This document shows, piece after piece, positions 13,101 to 24,127 of a stretch of DNA of 64,000 bases. The position numbers were made by a program, and so were the translations under genes. The DNA lies in contig JAALGY010000042.1 in NCBI GenBank assembly GCA_032358165.1, positions 744,001-808,000 on the forward strand, read 5' to 3'. Each line of letters starts with the position of its first letter. Positions within the stretch are counted from its first letter, which is position 1. The DNA comes from Diplosphaera chodatii (lineage: Eukaryota > Chlorophyta > Trebouxiophyceae > Prasiolales > Stichococcaceae). The notes under the pieces are model-generated. The model searched no databases. It was not told the DNA's origin and saw only the letters and a list, made by a program, of their open reading frames with translations.

Positions 13101-13609
13101 CCCCTACTGACAGCATGGCACATCCTGCAGCAGTCGAGCACAGTGGACTACCAGCGGCGCGGGAGCAGCCAGCAGCCGAACTTAGCACATGGGGCAGCCA
13201 GCATGCCGTCCTAGCTGCGGATCCACCCAGGTTGGACCACGATTCAGCGCAGCCTCTGCTGGACGAGCAGTCGCGCAGCGCCTCACGCCGCATGGAGGCA
13301 GCTGCGGCGAGGCCGCAACATCTGCACATGGGCACCTCGGACGCAGTCGCAGCTGGCTGCATCTCACAGCACGAGGCAGCCGGCCAACGGCCGATGGCAG
13401 ACAGGTCACAGCAGAGCGATGCAGCCGATGGCAGGTCGTCCTTGGAGGCAGCGCTTCCAGGGGGCATGATGTGCACGCAGCCCCCGCCGCAGCTGGGCCC
13501 AGCGCTGTCGTGCGGCCAGCAGCTGCAGATGCAGCTGCAGCAGCCGTTCAGTTTTGAGGGAGCATTCTCGGACGACTCGCGATCCTGCCCACTGTCACCG
13601 TCTGTGTGA
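10196..13609 (+). CDS. RAD18: RAD18-type E3 ubiquitin ligase
   Basis: RAD18, with RAD6, monoubiquitinates PCNA at stalled forks to start translesion synthesis; it acts in the nucleus. All diagnostic domains are present in order. The RING (VRCPICGDPFETPLSLRCGH) is split by an intron (10335-10524) and continues in frame as FCSGCVRSSIEYQERSGPAS then CPQC. A Ser/Gln-rich linker follows (10850-11760). The UBZ4 zinc finger is VRCPNCAKMLPQAFINSHLD then SC (11930-11995). A SAP-type DNA-binding segment is at 12336-12425 (KLCVALLSDKAMRDTCKSFG). Next is the conserved LAERYSRFRLEVQTANDSDE block (12542 on), then a long Ala/Gln-rich tail. I count about nine exons with GT-AG junctions. ATG 10196 is the closest to the RING. 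The stop lies at 13607; the TGTGTGAG context could be a donor instead, but a TGTAA signal shortly after favours the stop. The low-complexity tail makes the protein longer than yeast or animal RAD18. Confidence 0.9.
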
Positions 13610-13630
13610 GTTGTTGATTTGTGCAGTCGT

Positions 13631-13635
13631 TGTAA
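13631..13635 (+). terminator. Candidate TGTAA polyadenylation signal of RAD18
   Basis: Green algae commonly use UGUAA as the poly(A) signal. This copy lies 22 bases after the proposed RAD18 stop, in the narrow tail-to-tail gap with TIMELESS. It is a five-base word, so it could be chance. Confidence 0.35.
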
Positions 13636-13759
13636 AGTGCTGTCGTCAGGTAGACTTCTTGCATCTTCGGAGAGCATTGCTCAGACTAGTCAGCAGCAGT
13701 GTCCAGGCGTGTGAAGACGAAAACATGCTGATCTCCATGGAAGGACACATACAGCTTGC

Positions 13760-16700
13760 TCAGAAGTCCTCAAGGTCGTCAAGGCCAGTGGTGTTCGTGA
13801 TTGACGCTGTCTCAACAGTCTCGGCAGCCTTCTTCAGCAGGCGTCGCTGCTTAGCTGGGCGATTCGCAGTCCTGCATACCCAGTTGAGCAGCCTTTAGCA
13901 ACGACCGCGCAATGACACACGTTGCAGTCCATGCCATCGCCAGAACATCGCCAGACAGCGGTGCCCAACATCAAGTGCACCACAGTGCAAGCTCACCGTG
14001 CCAAATCCTCTGGTGATTCCGGCATGGCAACCGCTTCAGGCGTCACCACAGCAGCTGCTTGCTCTGCTGGCGCCAGCGCAGCACCAGCTGCCGCTGCGCC
14101 GCCGCCGCCACTCTTGCGTCGCTGCGCCTCTCGGATGGCTGCCAGCCGCTTCTTTGCCGCGGCGCTGATTGCAACGTCCTGCATCCAGCACGCGGATGTT
14201 GTATAAGGTACACGCAGTTGTTCAACCCAGCTGAAGGTAGACAGTCTCGCTGAGAGACCACTGATGCCCCAGTAAACCTGCCTGCTATAGCACTTAGCCG
14301 TCGCAAGTGCTGCACTGCTGACATCACAGCAGGACGAGCGCAGCACACCTCATGCCGCCTGTCCTGCTTGCTGGCACGCTTCGTTGAGGTCGGCTGCCCC
14401 CGGTCGGCAGTCCTGACCGGGCTCGCAGCCGCAGCAGGCTCAGCACCCGAGGCTTCCTCAGCATCGAGCTGCATCTCGCTGCTGCTGCTGCTGCCACCAT
14501 CTGAGGCTGATGCTGGCAGCGGCACAGAGGGAGACCTGGGCTTCTTCCTGCGCCGCTGGGGCTTTGCAGCTGCTGCTGCACTGCCTGGCGCTCTGCTGCT
14601 GGGGAGGTGTGCCAGCACGTCGTCCGCACGTGCTGCAGGGCTGCCCGCATCTGCGTCGGCCTCGGACTCAGAGCTCGTTGCATGGCCACTGGCAGGCTTG
14701 TTGCCTGCGCAGCAAACGCGGCAGGATGGTACATTGTCTGACCATCAACAGGTAGCATGCAGCTCAAGTTTGCAGTGGTAGTCGTGTTTGTGCACCATGA
14801 GGGGCGTGTCAAGTTGCACGCACACCACACCTGCATCTGATTCCCGGTGATCCTCTCTGCTGAGATCTGCAGCAGCGCTGTCGTCTGATGCCTCGCTGAG
14901 CTCCATGCGCTGCAGTTGCCGCTTCTGCCCCTGCTTGGAGGTTTTGGCGCCCTTTCTCCGCGTGTGCTTGGGGCGGCCGCCGGTGCTGCGACCGCCCATG
15001 GGAGCCGCTGCCGGGGGGCTGACTGCTGCTGAGCTATCACCCTTGGCCGTAGGCACAGGTGCGTCCTCTGCATCCGAAGCAGCTGCGCCCGAATCCGCAG
15101 CGTCCGAGTCTGAGTCGCTGCCGCTGCCGCTGCCGCCGCTGCCGCTACCAGCGTCGCTGCTGTCGTTTGCCCACTGCACAGCATCCGGGGTGCACTTTAA
15201 GCCACGCGAAGGGGTTCATGTACATGCCATGCCCACGCTGAAGCACACATGCATTCACATTGTACCGACATTAAGCATGTCATAGGGATTGCTTTCCGCT
15301 GAATGCACCGGGCCATAGTGAATATAAACGGCATCACCTGCTTGCTCAGTAGCCCGAATGTATGCTCGGCACCATGGCCACTGTTCAGCCGATGTCACAG
15401 CATGCACCTTTGCCATCTGACGCCTCACCTGGGCTGTGTCGACCTGCTTCCGCTTCTTCCGAGCAGCGTCCAGGCCCAGCTGCTTCAGGTGGCGCTTGAT
15501 CTGCGTGCGCGTGAAGCGGAACTCCAGGTCGGTGGCGATGCCCTCCAGCAGGTGCGGCCCGTCCTTGTGCTGCTCGTACGACTCCCGCATCTGCCGCTCC
15601 TGCAGGAGTGGGAAATGCAGAAAGTGATCGAGCCCAGTTCTGCAATAGCCAATTGTGGTGTGCACAGCTCCACACCGACACCACCACCTGGTGCCCGTAG
15701 CATGGGCGGTTCAATGTCTGTCCACTTTTCTATCTGGCAGCACCGCTGCGCCTGCTGCTCTTGCATCATGAGGCTTGACGCAGTCAGGCCTGCACACCTT
15801 GCCGCGAGCTGAGAGCTAGATATGTAAGGCCCAAGCTGGCAAGGGCTGCACATGACCGTTCTGTATGCGGAGCAATAATGGCACGACAGGCAGGTTTTGA
15901 CTTGTGACACCAGCGCTGACCTGCGCCACTGTCAGCACGCCGCGCTTGAGGCCCAGGGCCTTGAGGTGGCGCCCCACGGCGCCCTTGCGCCAGCCCAGCT
16001 CCGCCGCGATGGCGGCCGTGGCGCCGGGCGCGCCCCCGTGGTCGTCCCACGCCGCCCGCAGCTTCGCCTCCTGCAACAAGACGACCGGAACATGAGCAGC
16101 GAAGGTGCCTGAACACCGCCTGCAAGCTTGCAATGGGAGCGCACACTCCTGCACGTGTAGCACCCTGACCATGTAAGCTGCGACACAGGTCCTTCATCTG
16201 GAACCCGAGCATTGCAGCGGGCACCTGCTACCCTGCTGTGCACCCCATGCTGTCAGACTTGCTGCCACAGGTGCGCAGAGGCTGGAATGGTCCCTCAACC
16301 TTTGGCACTGCGCTGCGTACATCAAGCCCGCCAACGGCATGGTACCTGGCCCTCGGTCAGCACGCCGCGCCTGAGGCCCAGGGCCTTGAGGCGGGCGGCG
16401 ACCGCCGACCTGGCCACGCCCGCGTCCAGCGCGGCGGCGATGCGCTCCAGGTGCCCGGGCCGCCCGCCGTGCTGCTCCCACAGCTCCGCCAGCCTCCGGT
16501 CCTGATGAGCAGCAGAGACACCGTACAGCGCAGCTGCGACGCAAGGCGAACCGTGCAGTGGCGGACGACCACTGCCCTACCTCCTGCAGGCTGCCGGCTT
16601 CAATGCAGGTACATGGAATGTTGGGTGCAGTTGCAAAGCGCCAAGCGCAGCGGGCTCGCAGGCAACCAGAAGGCGCAGCTGCGGCCCTCCACTCTTCTCT

Positions 16701-19700
16701 CCGCAAAAACCTCCAAGCACGCTGTAGAGCACTTGACGTCCGCAGGGCGGCCGGCGGCAGCGTGCCTGCTCGGCGGTGAAGCTGGGGCCGGGGCGCGCGT
16801 GCGTGGCGCCGCCGCCCTCGCCGTCGGAGCCGTCGCCCAGCGCCCGGTGCGCGCCCGCGTGGTGCGCGCTGCCGTGCTCCGGCTGCAGCGTGCGCATGCC
16901 ACGGTGACAACCAGCAAACGTGCAGCGCCAGAGTCGTGGCAGCGTGTGCCGGCGGGCAGCCAGCCCATCAGGGTGCAACTAGGTGCACAATCCTGCCCGC
17001 CTTTTTGTCTCTGGCATACGATGAAGCTTGTGGGCAAGGTGAGCTGACCAAGTCAACCTGGATCTCCATCGCTAACATACGGCGGTATCAGCACACTCGC
17101 GCACCCTCCACTGATAGTCGTCGCGGACATGCTCCGTGTCGCGCGCGTTCTTCCAGAACAGCAGCTCCAGGAACAGCAGCCGCCCCGCCCCCTCCCTGAC
17201 CTGCGGTTGCCAAGCCATGCGGACATCTGTCACCCTGCTCCCAGCGCGCGTTTTGTATGAAGGCACCCTGAAGAGGTGGTTGATCATTGCTGTGCGGTCC
17301 CAGTAGGGCTTGGCCTGTCAGGTGGCCAGTTCACCCGGACATCAGATGATCTGCATGTGACCATGGATTGCCAGTATATCACATGGGTACACCTCACCTT
17401 AGCCCGCTGCTGCGCTGCCCTGCGCTGCGCCTCCGCAGCTGCCACGGCGCCGTCACTGCTTCCGGCTTCCCGCTCATCACTGCCGCCTGGCCACTCCGCT
17501 TCATCTGCATTAGCTCCAGGGGGAATCAGCAATGTCAGGCTGTCCCGCCGCTCACACATTGGACGAACTGCATTGACTGCAGATGCTCAAAAATCCACCA
17601 CGCGCAGAATGAAGCATTGCCACAGGAGCATAGCACTGGAAGGACGGTGTACCACCCGTACCTGCTGCAGCCGCCACCGGTGCGGCAGCAGCCGTGGCCG
17701 CATCGGCAGCTGCGGCCGGTGGCATCAGCCGCGCGAACATGTTGCGCAGGACCTTCTTGACAAAGGTGCCGACCTGCAAAAGCATCATGTACAATCAACG
17801 TATTGCGAGCACACTGCACCACGGCACCGTGTTTCAAGAGCACGCTTGTGCCTTTGCGGGTACAGAAGCTGCAGTTGGTAGAAGGATGAGATGCTGACGG
17901 CAATGCACCAACCTCGCGGCCGCTGGGGGAGCGCAGGAACGGGGCGTCGCCCATGATGCGGCTGAACACCCGCAGCACCGTCACCTGGTGCACAGTAACG
18001 GCCAAATGTAGTGTGGCTGTTTTGGCAGCTGCTATGAGTGCACCAGATTGGTGGACGCTTTAAGAAGACCTGGTGTGAACCAGCAAAGCTGCAAGCTGAG
18101 GGCTGCATATGGTGCGAACCTGGTAGAGCATGGGCTCAAGATTGAGGCCGTGCACGGGGTGCGCGATGCGCTGAAAGAAGGACACCAGGATGTGGTTGAC
18201 GTCCCGCCCATTGCCCTCATATCCTGCAACACGAATCCAGAGGACTACCTCGCACATGTGACAGCACGACTTGTATGCCGCTGTGCCCGGGGAGGGTCGC
18301 CAACTGCACAGTGCATTGCTGCGTCCAGTGGTGAACTTCCTCCGTGCAGAGTACTACGTGTGCGCTTGATGGGCCAGGGTACGTGTTGGCAATTTGAGAC
18401 TCTCAAAGAAGTTGATGACATCTTGACATGCCCGCACCGTGCAGCAGCCAGGTGTAGAAGTGCACGACGGCGGGGTAGGCCAGCTCCTGCCGCACGCGCT
18501 GCTTCATGTTGTAGGCGACCTCCTTGGTGGCCCGCCGCGCCTCCTCCTGTTGCATCAGGAAGGATGACAGACTGTGAAGGTGCTTCACGACCTACAATGC
18601 AGACTGTGCCACTCAGAGTCTCATCATTATTATGTATGTGTTGTTGCGGTGTTGCACCTGCTGTGCAGTGCTTGAAATTGCCTGCGGTGGTGTGTAATGG
18701 GCGGCTTGGCACACCGGCAAGCGTGCACTGCTGGAGTGCCGTTGCCAGGTCGCATGATGCAAGCTCCCCTGCTCTCGCTGCCACCATAAACCCAAACCTT
18801 TCCGTCACACCTCAACAGAGAGCAGCAAGCCTGAATGCTGACCTCCTCCTCAGCAAAGGGGTCGTAGCAGTGCTCCCGGGCGGGGCCCTCATCGCCGCTG
18901 CCCGCCGAGCTGTTGCCCTCATCGCCGGCGTCCCAGCCCCGCTCCTCCGCCCCGTCGTTCTGCAGAAATGTCTGGTTCAATCAGATGCGAGTGCTTCATG
19001 GACATTACGAGGTCAGGGATTGAGCGCCCAGCAGTCGTTGATATCTGCAACCTGTTGTCTTGCGCAGCTGTGAAACCGTAGCGGCTCATGGAGACAACAT
19101 CCATACAGGTTGTGGAGCTCCATGGATGCAGGTTTGGCTATATGCATTGGTCAGTTGATGGGCGCAGTGTCAGAAGCGGGTGTGCACCTCAGGCGCCTCC
19201 CCGGGCTTTGGTGCTTGCTTCTGGGCCCCGTCCCCGTCCCGCGCAGGGCTGCCCGGCGGGGTGTGGGCAGCGGAGCGCCGCCGGCCGCCGCCACCACCGC
19301 CGCCAGCACGCCGCTTGACCAGGAAGCCACCTTGCTCTGCACGAAAGCAAAAATGACGAGCTACCACGCTACAGCCCAGCGATGTCAGGACTGCAAAGTT
19401 TTGCAAATTTTGCAACCCTGAAGCTGGAGAAGCCAAGCTGACGCAGTCCTGCAGAGCTGGTCACTGTGGGCTCAAGAAGGCTCACACCTGAGGTGTTCAG
19501 GCGGGTGAGCAGGCGCAGTGTGGTGTGCAGCACGACAACGACGTCGACGGCGTACGAGCGCGGGGAGTGGCGGGCGGAGTACGCCTTGATCAGGCGCGCG
19601 AGCACCGGCAGCAGCCCGCTGTCCCTCATGTCATCGTGCAGCAGCCTGCGCATGGGGTTGTACGGGTACGGAGACCTGCTGCTGGGAGTGCCTTTGCACT

Positions 19701-22700
19701 TGCACATGCACAGACACAAGCTAGCACAGTCCTGCAGGTGTACAGACTGGCAAAAACACAGTTACAACACCGTCAGCCCTGTGCAGACATTCACACGCAA
19801 AACTACGACAAGGTGTCGATGAATGGATGGCACCTGCGTTGCAGGCGGTCGGCGGCGCGTTTGTCAGACGGCGTGCCGGTGTCAGCTGCCAAGTCCAGCA
19901 CTGACAGCATGTGCCGCAGCAGCGCTGTGGCCGCATGCTGCATCACAGCACAGGTTTGCGTATTGAGCTTGACTGCTGTGTTTTCAGACTGTGCGCGCCT
20001 TCTCCGCCATTGGCAAACACACAGCAGTGCAGGGCAACACTGGCCTGCACTGCATGCTGTGTGGCTTGCAGGCTGGGCTGCCCGCAAGCACTGATGTCTA
20101 CATACATGTATTAGAACTGCAGGCACCTGCATCTCCCAGTCCTTCTCAGCAGACGATGGCGGCACGTCAATCACCTCCAGCCAGGTTTTGTGCACCTGCG
20201 TTTGTCACACTGGGCATCAGGGATGAGCAAGTGACGGACGCCTGCGAATTCTGTGACGGTGGCCGCACTGCACAAATTCCGCCACACCTGCAAACTTGAC
20301 ATGTCTCACGAGCAGGTGATGCAATAGCCGCCCACCAGGTAGAAGGTGTCCCAGCCCATGCTTGCGCTGATGGCGGCAAAGGGCGAGGCGTCCTGCGCTG
20401 GGCTGCCGTCAGTGCCAGCACCGGCGGCTTCTGCTGCTGTGCCAGCGCCGTCTGGCCTGTTTTCCTTCCCAGGCGACAGGTTGTTGCCTTTGCTGTCAGA
20501 GTCCGCCGTGCTCTGTTGTGCCGCGGGCTTGGCCAGGTCCTGCTCCTGCAAACACACCACGCAAGCATGATCAGATCTTTGATCAGCATGCACCGACCAA
20601 TTACCTACAGTCTGCCATGCTGTGTATAAGCTGGGATGCAGGTGTCCTGACACTGTGCTGAGGGCCTGAATGTCTGCTGCAGATGCATCGTCAAGCTTGA
20701 TCAGACGGCAGCAGTGCCTACATGCTTGAGCCGGGTGTAGGAGGTGAAGAAGGAGGCTAGCTGCATGAAGCGCAGGAAGTCGTCGCGCGACAGCCTCGAC
20801 AGTCCCAGTCCTGCCTCCAGGTCCTGTGGCAGTCAAGACTTATGAGTGCCGACGCAATGGGTTTGATTGCTGGCATCAACATCAGCATTTGAATGAAGTA
20901 CTGGGGAGCCCTTGCAGGTCAGCACGCTATGCGCAGCTTGATAGTTGTCCGTCCAGATAACTGCTCAAGCTCAGAACGACTGCTGCTGGAGCTCATCTGA
21001 GCCGCCATCAGTGGAAACCTGGAAGGCTATCCCTGACTGCCCACTCTGACGGTGCACCTTGCGGACGTTGCTCATCAGCACATCGTAGGAGGCTGCCAGG
21101 AACTGGTCAGCCACGTCAGCCATGGTCGCCTGCAGCGCCTGCCCCAGCGGCGACGCATGGGCGCCCACACCCGCCATCTGCAGTCAGGGCACGGGGGTCA
21201 TGGTCCAGCAGACGAGCATGAGCCACCCTCAATATTTTCCTTGCCGGGGATCACTGGCTTGCTGGTGCCATCCTGCCACGCCAGCAGCTGCTCCAGATCT
21301 GTGCTGCTGGCAACCAGATCATATATAAGAAGTCAACCATGACCAGTAGAGCATGGAGCCAACAGCACAGGTGGGCATCCCGACCTGCGGCCGCTGCTTG
21401 GCGCCAGGGGGCGCCAGCGGCGGCGGGGCACGCCCGGCGTCCGGATTGACGCGCGGCCCCGGCGCGCCGGCGGGCCCGCGCATCACGAAGGTGGCCCCGA
21501 AACGCGCGTGCCTGGGCACGGAGCCCATGGCGGCCTTCCTCGCCATCGCCTGCCGCAGCTGCGCCGCCCGCTGCATCGCCGAGGCGGCGGCCTGCCGAGC
21601 AGTGCAACGAAATCCGTGTCACCTCACGGGTTGAGGGGCACAGACCGCGTCAGCGCGAGCGCCTGGTCATGGACTGGGTTCCATGTGAAATAGTCATATC
21701 AAAAAACATCACCTTCGGTTCCCTGCTGGTCGTTGTTGCCCTGGCGCCGTTCCGAGCTCTTGCTGGTGCCTCTCTGCGCTTCGTCTCTTGACTCTGCCTA
21801 TCTGCTTCCTGCTGTCGAACAAAGGCCTACGGGTGCAGCAGGCAGGGCACATGCTCAAAGTATGCCTTCTCTTGGCATCTACAGTGCCAAGCACGCGGCA
21901 CACGCAAAATGCCATAAGTCTGGCGCATTCAACATCCCTAGTGTGCACCTGCTTGGCTGACAGCAGCGCCTCAGGCTGCAGGTCCTGGAAGACTGCATTG
22001 AAGACCTCCAGCAGCAGCGGCGCTTCCGACTTGAAGGGTTTCTGCACAGCAGGGGCGAACTCCAGGATGTCAGTGTCGTTCCAACTGCAGCTGTGTCAAG
22101 TGTGCATCATCATGGTCGAGCAAACGCAGCTCATCCGGGTGGTAGCAAACAAATGCCAACGAGCAGCCCTGTGGGGAAGTGAGGCGGCATGTCTCGCAGT
22201 CATGCACAGAGCAAGACCGGCCCCCACCTCGTCGGTGTGCTGCGCGAACACCAGCAGGAGCTCCAGCACGTGGTCGTCCACGAGGCGCCGGAGCAGCTCG
22301 CCGCGCAGGCGGGTGCGGTGGTCGCCGCGCGCCCCGTCCGTCGCCCGTGCGTCCGGGACCGCCAGCAGGTTGCGGAAGAATGTCACCACCAGCTGCACGA
22401 TCATGGCGTCCTGCGGCCCGGCACAGCCGCAGGATCATGCATGTGTCCAGAGGAGCGTCTTCCAGCTGCACACAGACCTGGACAGGCCAGATCACATGTT
22501 GACGCGCGGGGTTTCGCAGCAGGAAGGATGCGGCGTGCAACATTGCGCCGACCTTGTCGGACATGCGCGGGTGGCGGGCGAGCGGCTCGGCCACCAGGTC
22601 CACAATGACCTTCAGGGCGTCCTGTGCCAGTGCCGCCTCCTTGACAGCCTGCACCGCAGAAGCAGACCACCAGCAGATGAAGAGCCAGGGCTCTGACCAT

Positions 22701-23526
22701 GTGCCGACTGCCGGCGGCCGCTGCGCACACTGCAGATGGTCATGCACCCAACCCATTGCAGCAATGGCGGTAAGAGGCGGCATCGCAGGCTGGCAGGGCA
22801 TTGCATGCCTGCATGTTGGCGATCTGCAGCGAAGGATTGTCGGACCCCAGCTCCAGGGGCATCGTCAGCCACGTCACCACTTTGACTGTAAGCACGGCAA
22901 GACATCCACTTTGGATGAGCGTGCGTTCATTAGATGCAGAAGCTCAGAGCTCGCTGTGGCAGCAGTGGCGCAGTTGTACAATCGAGCTGTGTCAGACACC
23001 ACTTACGTGCATTGTACACCAGGTCGGTGTCGTTGGGGTAGGTGGTGATCAGCGGTATGAGCGCCTTCTTGGCCAGCCCGAACTTCCCCAACGCGAAGAA
23101 TGCCTGGCGCGATTCGGTGTCATCTTGCCGCAGGAAGCGCTGAATATCCTTCAGGCAGGCTGTACAGCACACATAGCGCGACGTCAGGCTACTTCTGTTA
23201 TTTCATGTGTTCTGCGTGAGGATGCATGTCGTAACACTGCGGAGCTATAGCAGCATGCGCAGCATCAGGTGCGCTGGGAGCAATACACAGGCTGGGCTGC
23301 AAGATGCAACCAGATCAGAGATCGCGTATTGGGCGGGAACGCGTGCAAAAGACCTCAGCATTTTAACTGCTGCGTCTGCAGCCTTCAAGCTGTTTGAGTC
23401 AGTGATAGCCTGCTGCGCACCAATGCAATCGTCGTCGCGCACAAATGCCTTTGAACCATCTGGCTGCTGTTCAAAAGCTCCCAGGCCTCCTGTGACGGAC
23501 AGCAGCAGCGGAACGTCCAGCTCCAT
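13760..23526 (-). CDS. TIMELESS: TIMELESS/Tof1/Swi1-family replication fork protection protein
   Basis: Fork-protection factor that with TIPIN couples helicase and polymerase and signals to the S-phase checkpoint. ATG 23526 opens MELDVPLLLSVTGGLGAF, spliced to CLKDIQRFLRQDDTESRQAF (about 23165), the hallmark N-terminal block. Next come VVTWLTMPLELGSD (about 22875), LKVIVDLVAEPLARHPRMSD (about 22620), IVQLVVTFFRNLLAV (about 22400), DDHVLELLLVFAQHTDE (about 22280) and PLLLEVFNAVFQDLQPEALL (about 22025). Middle exons carry SRDDFLRFMQLASFFTSYTR (about 20790), MGWDTFYLVGG (about 20360) and HILVSFFQRIAHPVHGLNLE (about 18200). Three repeated modules sit at 15408-16501, followed by acidic and basic tails. 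The terminal exon is easy to miss: the frame ...ESPEDLAR meets GTGAGC at 13995 and splices in phase to RPAKQRRLLKKAAETVETAS and an acidic GLDDLEDF end with TGA at 13760. At nearly 9.8 kb with some two dozen exons, it is the longest gene in the window. Confidence 0.9.
15408..16501 (-). repeat. Three exon-encoded repeats in TIMELESS C-terminal half
   Basis: Three exons each encode one copy of a helical module: 16346-16501 (52 aa, with HGGRPGHLERIAAALDAG and RLKALGLRRGVLTEGQ), 15921-16070 (50 aa, with HGGAPGATAAIAAEL and HLKALGLKRGVLTVAQ) and 15408-15599 (64 aa, with YEQHKDGPHLLEGIATDLEF and IKRHLKQLGL). Each exon is a whole number of codons with phase-0 junctions. The first two are clearly more alike than either is to the third. 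The family is known to carry a single or poorly conserved L-x-L-G-L helix element here. Confidence 0.75.
22807..22808 (-). other. Candidate GC donor splice site in TIMELESS
   Basis: The coding block ending ...LQIANMQ is followed on the minus strand by GCATGC instead of GT, and the next exon resumes in frame at AVKEAALAQDALKVIVDL. It is less consensus-like than the other two GC donors in this window (24573 and 59462). Confidence 0.4.
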
Positions 23527-24127
23527 GTCGCCTGCAGCTGCTGCGCTTGCCGTTGTAGCCTCACAAAACCGTCATGTATGCGTGTCACCACTGCCGTTCT
23601 CGTGCAACACTGTTATGCTGCTGATACAGTGCCAAGCTCGACATCACACAACAGCCTAGATGTTATGACATGAGCGCAGACTGAAAGTTCTGCTCACAGA
23701 GGGGGTCTCGCCGATGAAGCTGCATGCTTGAAACTTGAAACCCTTTTCACTCACGGGCCACGCTGGCACCGGGCTGGCAACACGTGCAGCAGCCACACAT
23801 GCTCGGCGCTGCAGTTTCCGCCCTCAGTTCTTCCTGCTCGTTTTGACACACGGTCACACCAGACTGCTCGGCACGAGCTCGTGTTCAGCAGACGGGCGCA
23901 GACTGGCACGATTGATCATCCTACGTGGCAGGTCGTCCTGTGCACCGTCTTGATCGTGCGCATGCGGGGGCCTGCGAGTCGTTGAAGGTAGCCTATGGGA
24001 TCAAAGAAGCACGCTGTGCTGTTGGGCGCTGCCCCTTCATGTCTTTCACAAGCATGTTGATGAATGGTGTACCTGCTCGGCAGGTAGTGATCAGCCACCA
24101 GTTGCAAGCGGCGCGGACCCTGTAGTC
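23527..24127. promoter_or_regulatory. Shared 5' region of TIMELESS and sulfite oxidase
   Basis: Head-to-head gap of 601 bases between two well supported ATG codons, so both promoters and 5' UTRs must lie here unless non-coding exons reach into it. No open frame of interest and no obvious TATA element at a useful spacing was seen. Confidence 0.5.
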
